From Diphasiastrum complanatum (taxonomy: Eukaryota > Streptophyta > Lycopodiopsida > Lycopodiales > Lycopodiaceae), in contig MU833351.1 of the NCBI GenBank assembly GCA_029204225.1, positions 1 to 57,534 on the forward strand: DNA of 57,534 nucleotides, in the 5' to 3' direction. Position numbers and translations under genes: made by a program. How positions within the stretch are numbered: position 1 is the stretch's first letter; every line of letters starts with the position of its first letter. Of this stretch, positions 12,218-22,422 are shown one piece after another. The notes under the pieces were generated by a model. That model made no database searches, was not told the DNA's origin, and saw only the letters and a program-made list of their open reading frames with translations.

Positions 12218-13312
12218 TCATTTTTGAAAATATCTTTGTTCAAGTTGATCCTCTTTCTTTTCTATAATCTCTATATCCATTTCTCCATATGGAAGTAACT
12301 TTGGTGGAGAATGTGTAATTGTAACTGGAAATGAGTTTATGATGACAATTTTTATTGTCTCTTGCCGAAAATGCATTATCTCCTTTGGGGCAACCTTTGG
12401 GCAACAAAACTACAAAAACCAGAATTAAAAAAAATACAAACACATATTATGAATAAAAAATAAGTGATTGTGAATTATGAATCGGTAATTGTGATTGTGA
12501 ATAAATAGATTACCTCATGTAGATTTGAAAGTTCTTTGTGTTGTGCAAGCCACTTAAAAAAAGATTTGGCATTGTAAACTGTATACCATCCACAACTAAC
12601 ACAATTGGCTTGTTGAGAGGACTGGTTCAAATAAACACGTTGATCAGAAACAAAAAAAAATTTCAAATCACTAGATGAAATATCGGATCAAAGCGCACCT
12701 TAAGAAATGGAAATCTACAAAAGCCACAAGTGCTCGTTGAAGCGATAGTGAATAAAAAATACCTTAGCATCAAATATAGCAAGCTTTGTATATGTTGTTG
12801 CACCATAGTTCCACTACTTTCTGAATAACGCTCATTGCTTCCTTGTGAGTGTGTGTAATAGAGTTCAGCTTTATACAAATTGGGTTACGTATACGCTCAT
12901 GATTGACATATAATGGTAAAGCATATAAACTCCAATGGTCACTGCAATTATAAATCAATATGTAATTTATATTGCAAATAAAATCACAATGCAAATGCAA
13001 AATTTCATTAACCATTATGTGAAAAGTGACTATTTACTTGTGTATGTATGGAAGCATTGTCATTGGTGTCCCATCTCTGACATTTTTAACATCGCTGAGT
13101 GCAATGTATCAAAATCAGAAAAGTGAAAAGCACTCAAAAAAATGGATAGGCAACAATGCGACATCTAAAATTGGAGTTTGAAAAATTTCAAGCCAATATT
13201 GGATTTCCCGTGCTCCTACATTGTCTCCTAACCTGTTATCCTTATTTTGTAATTCACCTATGTCTAATTTACTAAGGGGATGATTGATCTTGCTAACTGG
13301 CATTTGAACCAC
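12218..13312 (-). pseudogene. Ulp1/SENP-like (peptidase C48) gene, multi-exon, probably damaged
   Basis: A SUMO-protease-like cysteine peptidase; the family cuts SUMO precursors or SUMO conjugates. Pieces read leftward: 13312-13038 has NVGAREIQYWLEIFQ (cf. the LND-x-IIDFYL block) and IHFFECF. A 96-bp intron (13037-12942) runs from GTAAAT to TTGCAG. Exon 12941 on opens with DHWSLYAL, the catalytic His-Trp, then KLNSITHTHKEA, where the usual catalytic Asp of the xxDS block is Asn. Exon about 12655-12514 has QQANCVSCGWYTV, matching Q-x5/6-C-G with catalytic Cys, and ends at donor GTAATC. Last exon 12409-12218 follows TTTTTGTAG and is open for 63 codons. Two stops follow FECFSLF, and one (12770-12772) lies before the next candidate donor. 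Either introns are missed or it is decayed. It could be a host gene or one captured by a Mutator-like element. Confidence 0.62.
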
Positions 13313-13422
13313 CTTGAACCCGTTACATTAATCACCTCGGTTGAAGTTGCTTTCTCTTTTTCTTTTCAGTAGCCTATTTCGGAAGAGAGGAGGGAGCTTG
13401 ATGGAAAAACTCAGCAAACTTG

Positions 13423-13808
13423 TCATATGTGTCCCTTAGTCTGAATACAAATTATGAAATCTTTGGACATAATGGTGACCCGCTTGGCATGAACAACTGC
13501 AACAACACAATCTAAAAAGAATGAAAATCCCCATAGGCTGTGTTTTTTGTAGTGATTGTCCATCTCACATCTTTGGAGAGACTCCTTGTGACTTGTTTGA
13601 TGGATCTATGGATGTGAGCCTTAGGAATCAGAAGATTGTTGGTCTTTTGCAACTTCCGAATATCCTTCAACCATGGCGGGTCATGTCATCTACCCATTGG
13701 CCTTGGGGGAGATGGAGGTGGACGTTGTGGTGGTGGATTTCCCTGACGGCCTGCATGAAGTTGGACACCGCCAGAATGAATTTGAGCTGTTTGCTTAGTT
13801 TGGGCTAT
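13423..13808 (-). pseudogene. Histone H3 pseudogene, CENH3-like
   Basis: An intronless decayed copy of histone H3. It begins AQTKQTAQIHSGG, aligning with the H3 tail ARTKQTARKSTGG; the ATG has become ATA. A proline-rich stretch (NPPPQRPPPSPPRP) follows, then a stop (TGA, probably from CGA). The fold comes next: WLKDIRKLQKTNNLLIP, HIHRSIKQVT and KDVRWT. After a frameshift near 13520 comes LDCVVAVVHAKRVTIMSKDF, matching H3's LCAIHAKRVTIMPKD. TNNLLIP, RWT and KDF are more like centromeric H3 than canonical H3, which reads TELLIRK and RFQ. The wrapped-nucleosome role is known for the family; this copy cannot make it. It lies 110 bp upstream of the Ulp1-like gene on the same strand. Confidence 0.72.
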
Positions 13809-13849
13809 GGTCACTCCTGGTATTCGATCAACACATGGGTGTAGATAGC

Positions 13850-14984
13850 AAAAGTGTCAGGTTAAAGGAAGTGTGCACTGTTCATGAACCATATAGCGGA
13901 TAAACGCACGAGTAGGTAGATTCAATTTGAGATAAGCTAATCGCGTGCATTAAAGTAATATCAAGGTTAAATGATAAGTTAACATATTGTGATCTCCACA
14001 ATAAAAAATGTCGTCTTCTTATCAAAGAAATGGCATTTGTTTTCAATATCGCTGTCTAAAATTCAAAAGATGAGTCTGATGATTCTTCTTCTATTCTCTT
14101 AATTGAAGCATCTACATCTGTTCCAATCAAAGTAGATGAACCCGATACTGATATAGGTGTTGAAGTTGAAGCATCTATTGTTGGGAGTCCATGATGGAAT
14201 CCTCGGTGCATGCACTACAATAGTCGTAGGAAAACACAAAAAAGAATTGCGCGATGGTTTGCGGAAGCGAAAGCGTAGAGAATCGAACAAAGTAGTAAGA
14301 AAGTTAGACAAAAAACGAAATAGCAAAACATGCAACTCTAAAAAAGACTCTGAACGCAATAACCAGACAATAATTCATTCAGATTAATGTATAGAAATAC
14401 AAGTCCGGTCGATGCTATGAGCACAATATAGTAGCGGGCGAAATCGTGTGCTCATGAAGCTATCTCCGCTTTGTAAAAGCTATGAGCTTATTACTGACAA
14501 TCAATCTGGAAGAAAGAATCAATGCGTGAAAGCATCTACTATGTCTATCTCTGATGACATAATACATGGCATAATCATGGTTACAATTACTATCCCTATA
14601 TACAATTTACAATTGTGTAGATGTATGTACAAGAAGGTGGCGTGGAGCCATTGCGCCGTCTGGAGTAGATCGTGGTTGTTGTTTTCATTGTCAAAGTAGT
14701 TGCATAGTACAGGGAATCAATTGCCGATAGTCAATAAAGTCAGGATAGTCGTTTAACCCTGTCCTCGACGATAGTGGGTTGAGTCAACAGGTCGGATAAG
14801 TCAGCTTTTCTTCGATAAGTCGGATGAGTCAGGACTATTCGACAAGTCGGACTGCCACTCTCATGTCTGTCTTTGATAATAGAGTATTTCTACAGATTGT
14901 GCGACAATGCATGTAAAACTGCAACAATATGAATGGAACTAGATTAACATGGGATTTAGGAGAGTAGGGGAATAAATCCAACAA
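13850..14984 (-). mobile_element. Probable 3' LTR region of a copia remnant
   Basis: The reverse strand starts TGTTGGATTTATTCCCC at 14983, directly after a 16-base G run that would serve as polypurine tract. The other end is not certain (a candidate lies near 14178). The stretch holds short repeats of ATAAGTCGGATGAGTC at 14770-14850. ORFs at 14157-14387 and 14448-14699 have no recognisable motif. No partner LTR was found. Confidence 0.45.
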
Positions 14985-15000
14985 CCCCCCCCCCCCCCCC
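14985..15000 (-). promoter_or_regulatory. Poly-G tract at polypurine-tract position
   Basis: Sixteen G residues on the reverse strand lie between copia RNase H and a TGTTGG LTR start. That is the position of the plus-strand primer, though most copia tracts are mixed A/G. Confidence 0.55.
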
Positions 15001-15430
15001 TAAATTTGGATTTGTGAATGCCTTGATCTTTAGACTAAGCAATACACAAAATTTATTGTGTGCATCAATGCTCAAAGCCTTGGTAAACACATCTACAATC
15101 ATATCATGTGTGCAACAATACGTTAAGATCACCTCTCTGTCAAGAACCTTACTCTTGACAAAGTGAATCGAATCTCAATGTGCTTAGTCCTAGAGTGAAA
15201 TCTAGGGTTGGCCAATAAGGCAATGGGCACTCTGATTATCACATAACATAGTTGTCGGAGTATACTGATTCAGACTAATGTTTGACAGTAAATTTCTCAA
15301 CCAAATTGCTTCTTTAATAGCTTGGGAAGCAGCAATGTACTCTGCTTCTATGGAGGAAAGAGCAATAGAGGTTTGCTTACAACTGTTCCAAGAGATAGGA
15401 CCGTCGTTGAAAAAGAATGAGAGTGAGAGT
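15001..15430 (-). pseudogene. Copia RNase H, C-terminal remnant
   Basis: On the reverse strand, leftward, this reads FFFNDGPISWNSCKQTS, then ALSSIEAEYIAASQAIKEA, then IWLRNLLSNI, then LCDNQSA, then DSIHFVKSKVLDREVILTY and FTKAL. These are the last blocks of copia Pol. Stops and a frameshift lie after the LCDNQSA block. The 5' part is cut off at about 15424, where another LTR begins, so a second copia element inserted here. Confidence 0.85.
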
Positions 15431-16118
15431 TAATTAACATTCAACAAGAATGCAATGAGATAGAACAATAGCGATTCTGTAATTTCAACATTGTAATAAC
15501 AACTATTAGATCACAAGACAATTGCGCTAATAAGCGCGTGATCCTACTTACATAAACAAATCAATTGCTATAGTTCTAAATATTTACTCTCTCTATATAT
15601 TCTTTAACTCTGATGAGTCAGATATTGTGAAGACCAATTTTGATCGTTTTTATCTCTGTTTGTGTATGGATGATCGTTTTGATCTCACATCATCTATATG
15701 TTGTCTCTAGTCGCTCAATTCTTATATAGTTGTCTAATGATCTTGTATTATTCTAATTTTACAATTACAAGATCATTAACAGTTGTTTAATTGATCAATA
15801 GATCGGTTATTAACTGGAGCGTAAAGACGTAGACATTCTGTACGTAAAATCCCTTGTAAATTTGCAGAGTGTCACATTATTCGCATTCTTCAGAAAAAAT
15901 GTAGGGGTGGTGCCCAAAATGGCCCGAAATCTCGAGTGAATACTTGTGTCGGGTTTTTCGTCTTTTTTGCAAAAGCCTTTTGTGTTCAGAATGCCTTTGT
16001 CGCATTTTTTGGCTATTGAAGTTTGCGTGTAAATATGCAGACTATTTGAGAGAGTGATTTACATAAGTGAAAAGGAGGGCAATTAGAATGAGTAGGAGAA
16101 AGATTAACTCCACCAACA
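15424..16118 (-). mobile_element. Copia 3' LTR (about 695 bp)
   Basis: On the reverse strand it starts TGTTGGTGGAGTTAATC at 16118, just after the polypurine tract AAGAGGGAG. The left boundary, near TGAGAGTTAA at 15424, is inferred from where the older RNase H stops reading. A related LTR fragment lies at 33782-34040 on the other strand. The DNA right of 20471 does not match it, so the 5' LTR of this element is not obvious. Confidence 0.65.
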
Positions 16119-16130
16119 CTCCCTCTTAAG
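16119..16130 (-). promoter_or_regulatory. Polypurine tract
   Basis: The reverse strand reads CTTAAGAGGGAG immediately before the TGTTGG start of the LTR, the usual plus-strand priming site of copia elements. Confidence 0.7.
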
Positions 16131-16269
16131 CTTACTACTACAAATCTGAATTAAGATTGAGATTTATCATATCTACTAAGGTAGAATGTTTATCTCTTGA
16201 CAATGGCTTTGTTAAAATATTAGCCAACATATTGTCTATATGACAATAACTTAGTACAACATCTTTATT

Positions 16270-18896
16270 CTAAACTTTCTCTCTAATAAAATGAAACTGT
16301 ACTTCTATGTGTTTGGTTTTAGTATGAGTACGTGGGTTCAGAGTTAGAGCTATACAACTCTGATTGTCGCACAGGAGTATAGTTGGACCGATCTGTGGAA
16401 ATTGCAGATTATGTAACAACCTTCTTAGCCAAATAATCTCCTTCATTGTTGTTGATGTGGCTGCAACATATTCTGATTCTATAGAAAACAATAAAATGCA
16501 TTTCTACTTTCTGTTGCTCCATGAAATGGGTCCTCCTGCAAGGAAACAAACATAATCGGATGTGGACATTATGGTATCCATGTCTCCTACCCAATCTGAA
16601 TCTGAATTGGTGACTAATGTAAGTGCAGCTTCAGTATTACCATTATGGCACAAAGCATAGTGCTTTGTAGCTTGAATTTTAGTACTCTTTGTAGAGCCTC
16701 CCAATGTTGTAAGCCTGAATTGGACATGTATTGAGACAGTGTGCTTACCGTATATGCCAGACCAGATCATGTGCAGATCATAGAATACACTATAGACTCA
16801 ATTATCACTGATAACATCTCTTGCTATTTTGCTTGAGTTATGGGGCACATGTCTTTTGATAGCTTGGATTCTAGATCCATGGGTATGTCTATCGGCTTAC
16901 AATCCTCCATGTCATATCTGCGAAGTGAATTGATTAGATAGGATTCTTGGTTTATAGTGATCCTTTTGTCTACGCGATCTCTAGTGATCTCCATACCGAA
17001 TAGATAATGGACTGGGCCTAAATCAGTCATCTCAAATTTTGTTGAAAGCAAACACTTTGTTTCATACAATAACTGATTTGAATTGCTAATAATTAAAATA
17101 TCATCAACATATAATGCTATTATAACATAGATTGACTCTTTATACTTGAGATACATGTTTGAGTCTGGGAGCAAGAAGTGAAGTTATGTTGCAATAAGAA
17201 GTGATTGCTTGAGGCCATAAAGAGCCTTATGCAATTTACATACCAGATGTTCTTGGCCTTGAAGGAAGTAACCTTCTGATTGATAAATGAATATGTCCTC
17301 TTGTATATATTCATGAAGGAATGCTATATGGACGTCCATCTAATGAATGTCTAGATCTTCTGCAGCAACTATAGCCAACAAAATTCAGACAGATTGATGC
17401 ATTACCACTGGACTGAAAGTGTCAGTGTAATCTATTCCATAAACTTGCTCATATCCTTCAACCACCAATCGAGCTTTCCATTTGGATATTGGTCCATCTA
17501 GCTTAAGCTTTAGAATGGAGATCCACATGGTGTCAATAGTTTTTATACATGCAGGAGGATTAACAAGACTCCAGGTCTTGTTCTTCATCAACGAATGGTA
17601 CTCAGCGTCCATAGCAGATTTCCATTTGTCTGCATCTGACATTGACAATACTTTTGCAACAATAGCAGGTTCATCATAACTGATGAACGCCTAAGAAATG
17701 AAATGATCATGTTGTCATCATTTTCGTGTAGATCTTCGAACTGTAGGTCCCTGAGCTGATGTTTCTCCTGGGTGAATGACTGGGGTGTCTTCAGCTTGTG
17801 GTTGAACAGTCGTAGGTCCAGGCCTATCGATGGTAAATGGATTTGTTGAAACAGACCCCTGCATTTGCTACTTCTGCTTGAAATCATAGAATTTGGCTTC
17901 AAGGAAGACAACGTCATGGTTGACTGAGATCTTGCCTGTTTCAATATCATATTGGATAACTAAGCATTGGACATCATGGATCGTGCAGCTTCCAACAGTG
18001 TTCGATTCTTTCAGCTACGTCGTTCTGTTGCGCTGTGTAGCTGCCAAGGAATTGATGGTGCACACCGCATGAAGATAAGTAGTCCGCCATTTCATCTAAC
18101 ATGTACTCTCTCCCTGAATCAGACCGTAGGCTCTTGATCTTCTAACCAGTTTGAGTCTCAACAGACTATTTTAAATCTCTGAAATAGGTGAATGCCTTGG
18201 ACTTGTTCTTTATGAATGTAATTCTGGTAAATCGAGAGTAGTCTTCAATAAAAGTGATGAAATATAATGCATTACCCAAAGAGGATAAACTCATAGGACC
18301 ACATAAATCACAATGGATTAATTCAAAAATGGACTTAGCTCTTTTGGCTTGTCCTTTTGGAAATCTTGTTCTAGGTTGTTTTCCAAGTAAGCACATTTTC
18401 ACAAACGGTCTGATTTCTGCTGGAGGCAACATGAATACTCATGTCCTTGACCATATTGTTATGATGCATGTATAAGATAGACCTCATGTTTAAATGACCT
18501 AAAATATGAGCATCAAAATTACTCACAAATAGTGCATAATCGTGACTCGCGATATATAAATTTCCTTCTCTATGTGCAGAGAGGATTTAATGGTACATTG
18601 ACTAGCAGTAAAAAAAAGCTATATAGTCTTGATCAATGATCTTGCTTACAAATTCTTTGTTAATTTGGATACACAGAGTAGACCGTTTAACTGTCTAGTG
18701 ATACCATCTGGCAATTGTAGTCAAATAGAGCTCGGCCTTCAACTTTGTGTGAGCTTGAGTCTCCAAAGAAAATGTACTTTGAATCTGTTGTTGCGAGATT
18801 CGAGAATAGATTCTTATATGGAGTCATGTGTTGTGAAGCACCTGAATCGAGATACCAGACATAGGCATCTTTACTTGGTTGAACTTGTACCATCAA
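16270..18896 (-). pseudogene. Copia Pol: protease, integrase, RT, RNase H
   Basis: A nearly complete but broken copia polyprotein reading leftward. Protease: WYLDSGASQHMT with catalytic DSG at 18896-18687. Integrase: CLLGKQPRTRFPKGQA, then IHCDLCGPMSLSSLG and YFITFIEDYSRFT (18432-18166), then SLRSDSGREYM and SYTAQQNDVAERIEH (about 18130-18000). RT: DADKWKSAMDAEYHSLMKN, TWSLVNPP and KWKARLVVEGYEQ (17648-17385), and the intact active site LYVDDILI (about 17110). RNase H: WVGDMDTIMSTSDYVC and GPISWSNRK (16770-16504), then ESEYVAATSTTMKEIIWLRR, LLCDNQSCIAL and TKHIEVQFHFIREKV (16491-16270). Several stops and frameshifts split it, for example near 16495, 17320 and 17950, so it cannot act alone. 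The polypurine tract and LTR follow. Confidence 0.9.
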
Positions 18897-19745
18897 CGTC
18901 TTTTCTTCTTCTTGGAAATTTCTGACAAAGTCAAAGCATCCTTCTTGGTGAGACCAGAGTAATAGAGCAGTTCTGATATGTGTTGATAATGAATATTAGT
19001 GTAGGTGTCATAGACAACCATAGAGAGAGATTGCAAAAATAGATTAGGCATACTTGAATGCACGGATCCTTCTATTTCGATAATCTCCTTTTGAAAGCGT
19101 TTGAATATCCTTGCAACTTTGTCGCTTTCGCTTCTTACTTTCAACCTTCTTCTTTGTCAATTCCACATCCTTCAGTAATTGTAAGTTTTCAATACGACTA
19201 GATTTTAAGATTGATTGCATTTGCTCTAGTTCTGATTTGATATTGATTGTTATCTTTTGTAATGATTCATTATTTTTTTTCAATTGTTCATTTTCCTCTA
19301 ACGTCTTTTGGAGATGACAATCTCTATTCTGACAATAAGAGGATATCCGAATTAACTCACCTTCTAAAAAGTGAACTCTATTCATATAAAGTTGTTTTCC
19401 ATGGTTCTGCAATCTTTCACAATATCCTAGTAATCCACTATGCCCATTGCATATCCATGTAACTAAATGAGTTATTGAGGAGAATGTGGGATGTGTCAAA
19501 GTGCTTGGATCTTGTGGATATAATGTTGTCCACAAATCCAAGTTTTTCTTTCCTTTTGCCCTATAACAAGAACGATCCTTAGCGGATACTTGAATTCCTT
19601 TGCCTCCTCTTCTCTGCAAAGGTGCCAAATCAATAGGGATATCCACATGTAGATGATACAATGTTGTCATCAGAAAAAAAAATAGAGTAATCATATGCAT
19701 CAAAGTAATATGAACAAATTCTATGAAGCAAAGCAAAATACGCAT
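18893..19745 (-). CDS. Unrecognised coiled-coil ORF at the gag position
   Basis: A 233-codon frame (19745-19044) followed, after a one-base frame change near 19100, by a second open stretch to 18893. The first third (GKGIQVSAKDRSCYRAKGKK, then LDLWTTLYPQDPSTLTHP) resembles nothing I know. The middle and end form a strong heptad coiled coil: GELIRISSYCQNRD, TLEENEQLKKNNESLQK, IKSELEQMQSILKS. Lys-rich stretches (KKKVESKKRKR) follow. The second stretch ends YYSGLTKKDALTLSEISKKKK just before the copia protease. By position it should be Gag, yet none of the usual copia Gag blocks or a CCHC knuckle is present. It may be an unusual gag, a captured host gene or a decayed host exon. The start codon is not certain. 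Confidence 0.4.
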
Positions 19746-20456
19746 CTTTGATTATATATACTCTGTACGATCAATCCAATCTCCATGCTTGTATGCTTGA
19801 TTCAAATTTGAAAATGCCGCTCATTTTTTCATTCCAATAGGTAGTTGGCACTCATATTTCCATTCCAATGTGAAGATGGCGTTCATAATTGGAGATGGCA
19901 CCCATATTTTCATTCTCGTGGAAGGAATGCATATGCAAACATTTTGCTATTTTTCTTGATTCGAATTTGAAGATGGTCTCAAAAAATATACACTGACTCA
20001 AAAAATATAGAAATTTTCGAGTCAATCCGGTATCGAAAAATTCTAGAAAATTCAATCTTAAATTTTTCGATCTTCTGCTCAAATCGAGCCTTCCTTTTCT
20101 GGGATTTGTACAACTTTCAGGATGCTCATTAATAAATGGATTTGAGGTTGAGCATCAAATTCCAACAATAATGATTGTAAAACATCAAGTACAAATTTGA
20201 AAAATCTTCATGAACAGTACCTTGATAAATTTCAAAACATTGAATACTAGCTCAAAAACCATAAAAAATCGTCAAAAATCACAAGATTTCCATCATTTCT
20301 TATGGAAAAACTCCATAGGCCGAAAACAATAAAAAATCAGAAAAGCCACTTACTTGGAGGTCAATTCCACCACCAGAAAGTTAAAAACAAGGAGGCAATA
20401 CCCAAAAAGCTCGAACAAAACAAAAAGCAACTCCACCTTCTAATTGATGCAAAGCC
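19746..20456. other. Leader-like spacer upstream of the coiled-coil ORF
   Basis: No gene seen. AT-rich with repeated AAAATTTTCGA-like words. It lies between the primer site at 20457 and the ORF at 19745, so it would be the untranslated leader of that element. Confidence 0.45.
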
Positions 20457-20470
20457 AAGCTATGATACCA
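20457..20470 (-). promoter_or_regulatory. Primer binding site (tRNA-iMet, TGGTATCATAGC form)
   Basis: The reverse strand reads TGGTATCATAGCTTG, one base from the TGGTATCAGAGC consensus. It marks the junction between an LTR to the right and an element interior to the left. Confidence 0.7.
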
Positions 20471-21225
20471 CTATAAGGATCGCCAAGTGAAGATCTTCTA
20501 GATCCTATTGCATGCACCAAAAGGACTTATGTGGAGCCAAACCACCATCTAGGCCAAATCTATGTACATATTGTCATTACACATGTGTGGGCATGTTCCC
20601 ATGTGTGAAATAAATACACATTTTATTTAGATTAGTCATATAGGTTGTACATACCATTTTATGTGTGAAAGATTCAACTAGTTTAGTCATATTTGCTACA
20701 TTTGTTTATCTGGCAAATTGAGGCCAACTTTATATTAGACTTAGAGTTTGACTTTTCAAAGTTAATTAGTCTAAATTTTATTTGAATAAACACTTTTGGA
20801 AAGTATGGGAGAGTCAGAAGTTGAGTTTGAGTAGATTTAAATTTGAATATTGGGTCCATTGAATCTAGACCCAAAAACAGTAGGGTTTACATTTTGGAGG
20901 GAAAGCCAAGTGGCCAAATAGGGTTTGGACCTGTTATAAAAGAATGTAACTCATGGAGAAGCAAATCTTCTCTCTTCTCTATCTCCTTTCATGCTTATAC
21001 ATGGTTCTCTTGGGTTCTACTATCCATTGGTACACTATACTTGTGACATCTTGCAATTTTATGTGTAGAATGATCAATATTTGTTATTTATAGATCCACA
21101 CGTGTGAAATACAGTAGCTTGCTGGTTTTATGCAGATAGCAACAATACTTTATGTTTTGATTCATGTTTGATCAAGTTCTATTAGAGTTTACATCTCATT
21201 TGTTGTGTAGATGCTGATTCAACAA
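20471..21225 (-). mobile_element. Putative copia 5' LTR
   Basis: Sequence right of the primer site, with a candidate reverse-strand start TGTTGAATCAGC at 21225. The end next to the primer site (CTTATAG) is not a clean CA, so the boundaries are tentative. It does not match the LTR at 15424-16118, which suggests the DNA between is a composite of two elements. Confidence 0.4.
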
Positions 21226-21258
21226 CGTTCTGGCTTCTCAAAGGTCGAATAAATTTTG

Positions 21259-21605
21259 TTCGCGAATATTTCGCGACAGTCTGTCTCTTCGTTTCAGCTT
21301 CATGTTTCGTGAATTGTTCGAAACACTTGTCTCTTCGCTATATTTTCGTCATTCGCGAATCGTTCACGACAGATGACAATTCTTGAGCTTGAAAGGAAGC
21401 TAGAATATTTCGCGAACTGTTCGCTATAATTTCGCGACGTCTGAGGCTTGAACAAGGAACAGAAAATTTCGCGACAAGATTCTGTTTGTGAATCTTTCGA
21501 GCTTCAACAAGAAAGCCACGAGCTTCCACAAGACACTGTTTCTCGAATCTTTTCGAGTTGACTGCAAGACAATTTTGCGAATCCTTTGCGAATCTTTTCG
21601 AGTTG
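21259..21605. repeat. Cluster of TTCGCGAA palindromes
   Basis: At least five TTTCGCGA/TTCGCGAA words (for example 21259-21276, 21352, 21408, 21429, 21467), plus near matches such as TTTGCGAATC, TTCGTGAA and TTCACGA, lie within 350 bp. TCGCGA is a perfect 6-base palindrome. The rest of the interval shows no reading frame with a known motif. Confidence 0.8.
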
Positions 21606-21783
21606 GTCACGAATAGAAAAGTTTCGAGTTCGTGTTCGTTTTTTTCTCATCCTTTGTCAAGTAAACTGTGCGCTTTGTTGGTACAATCAAGATCTGTCTG
21701 ATCAGTTGTTGTACAAAATTCCCACTAAAGAATTTTTATACAAGTGGCAACACAAGATCTGTGGGCAAAGAATTTAATGGCAA

Positions 21784-21885
21784 TTTTTTTTACATGCACG
21801 TTACAAGTGTCAGAAGGTGCACGTAAAAAAGATTACCTCTTTTTACATGCACCTTCCACCCGAAAGGTGAATGTAAATTTTTTTT
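21784..21885. repeat. Hairpin pair, copy 1
   Basis: Two adjacent foldbacks. The first pairs TTTTTTACATGCACGTTAC with GAAGGTGCACGTAAAAAA. The second pairs TTTTTACATGCACCTT with AAGGTGAATGTAAATTT around a short CCACCCG loop. An A-rich tail and GGAAGGACGACTCCTT follow. Confidence 0.75.
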
Positions 21886-22325
21886 AAAGCTTTTCAAAAA
21901 AAGAAAAAAACATTTAAAAACGGATTTCACATCGAGGAAGGACGACTCCTTGGGCGTTTAGCCAAGGGAAGTGCGTAAACCCTCGAGCTCCTGCCTTTCC
22001 TTGGCGGAACGCCTACAAAGGGCGTCCTTTCCCTCCCCATGACGACATGACTCACGACATTCGGGTCCACAACATTGGATAAAGCTACTCACTTATCATC
22101 ATTTGCTAAGAAAAACCAAGAAATATACTTTGGAGTACTTTATATCACATAACATATTATGTTTTCTTCTAAGGGGAGTTAACAAAAGGATGGATGTTGT
22201 TATCTTCAACAAGTTAAATTGACATCATCCTCGCAATAAGCCGTAATCTCAGTTTTTACTTTCCAATGAAGAGAATGGTGCTGCCTCTCACAGCAGAATC
22301 TGTGAGAGCAAAACATTGATGGCCA

Positions 22326-22422
22326 AAAAATTTACATTCACCTTCTGGTTGCCAAAAGGTGCAAGAAAAAAATTTACATGTTTTTACATGAACCTTATGC
22401 CTGGAAGGTGTGTAAAACTTTT
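22326..22422. repeat. Hairpin pair, copy 2
   Basis: Degenerate repeat of 21784-21885, with TTTACATTCACCTT pairing to AAGGTGCAAG, then TTTTTACATGAACCTT pairing to AAGGTGTGTAAAA. The same A-rich tail and a GGAAGGACGCCTTG segment follow, so the whole cassette of about 200 bp is duplicated 540 bp apart. The 22430-22930 interval holds no gene I can recognise. Confidence 0.72.

Noticed and set aside
13521-13844. Forward 107-codon ORF rich in Trp and Cys
   Set aside because: It is the antisense shadow of the histone H3-like sequence, which has recognisable motifs on the other strand.
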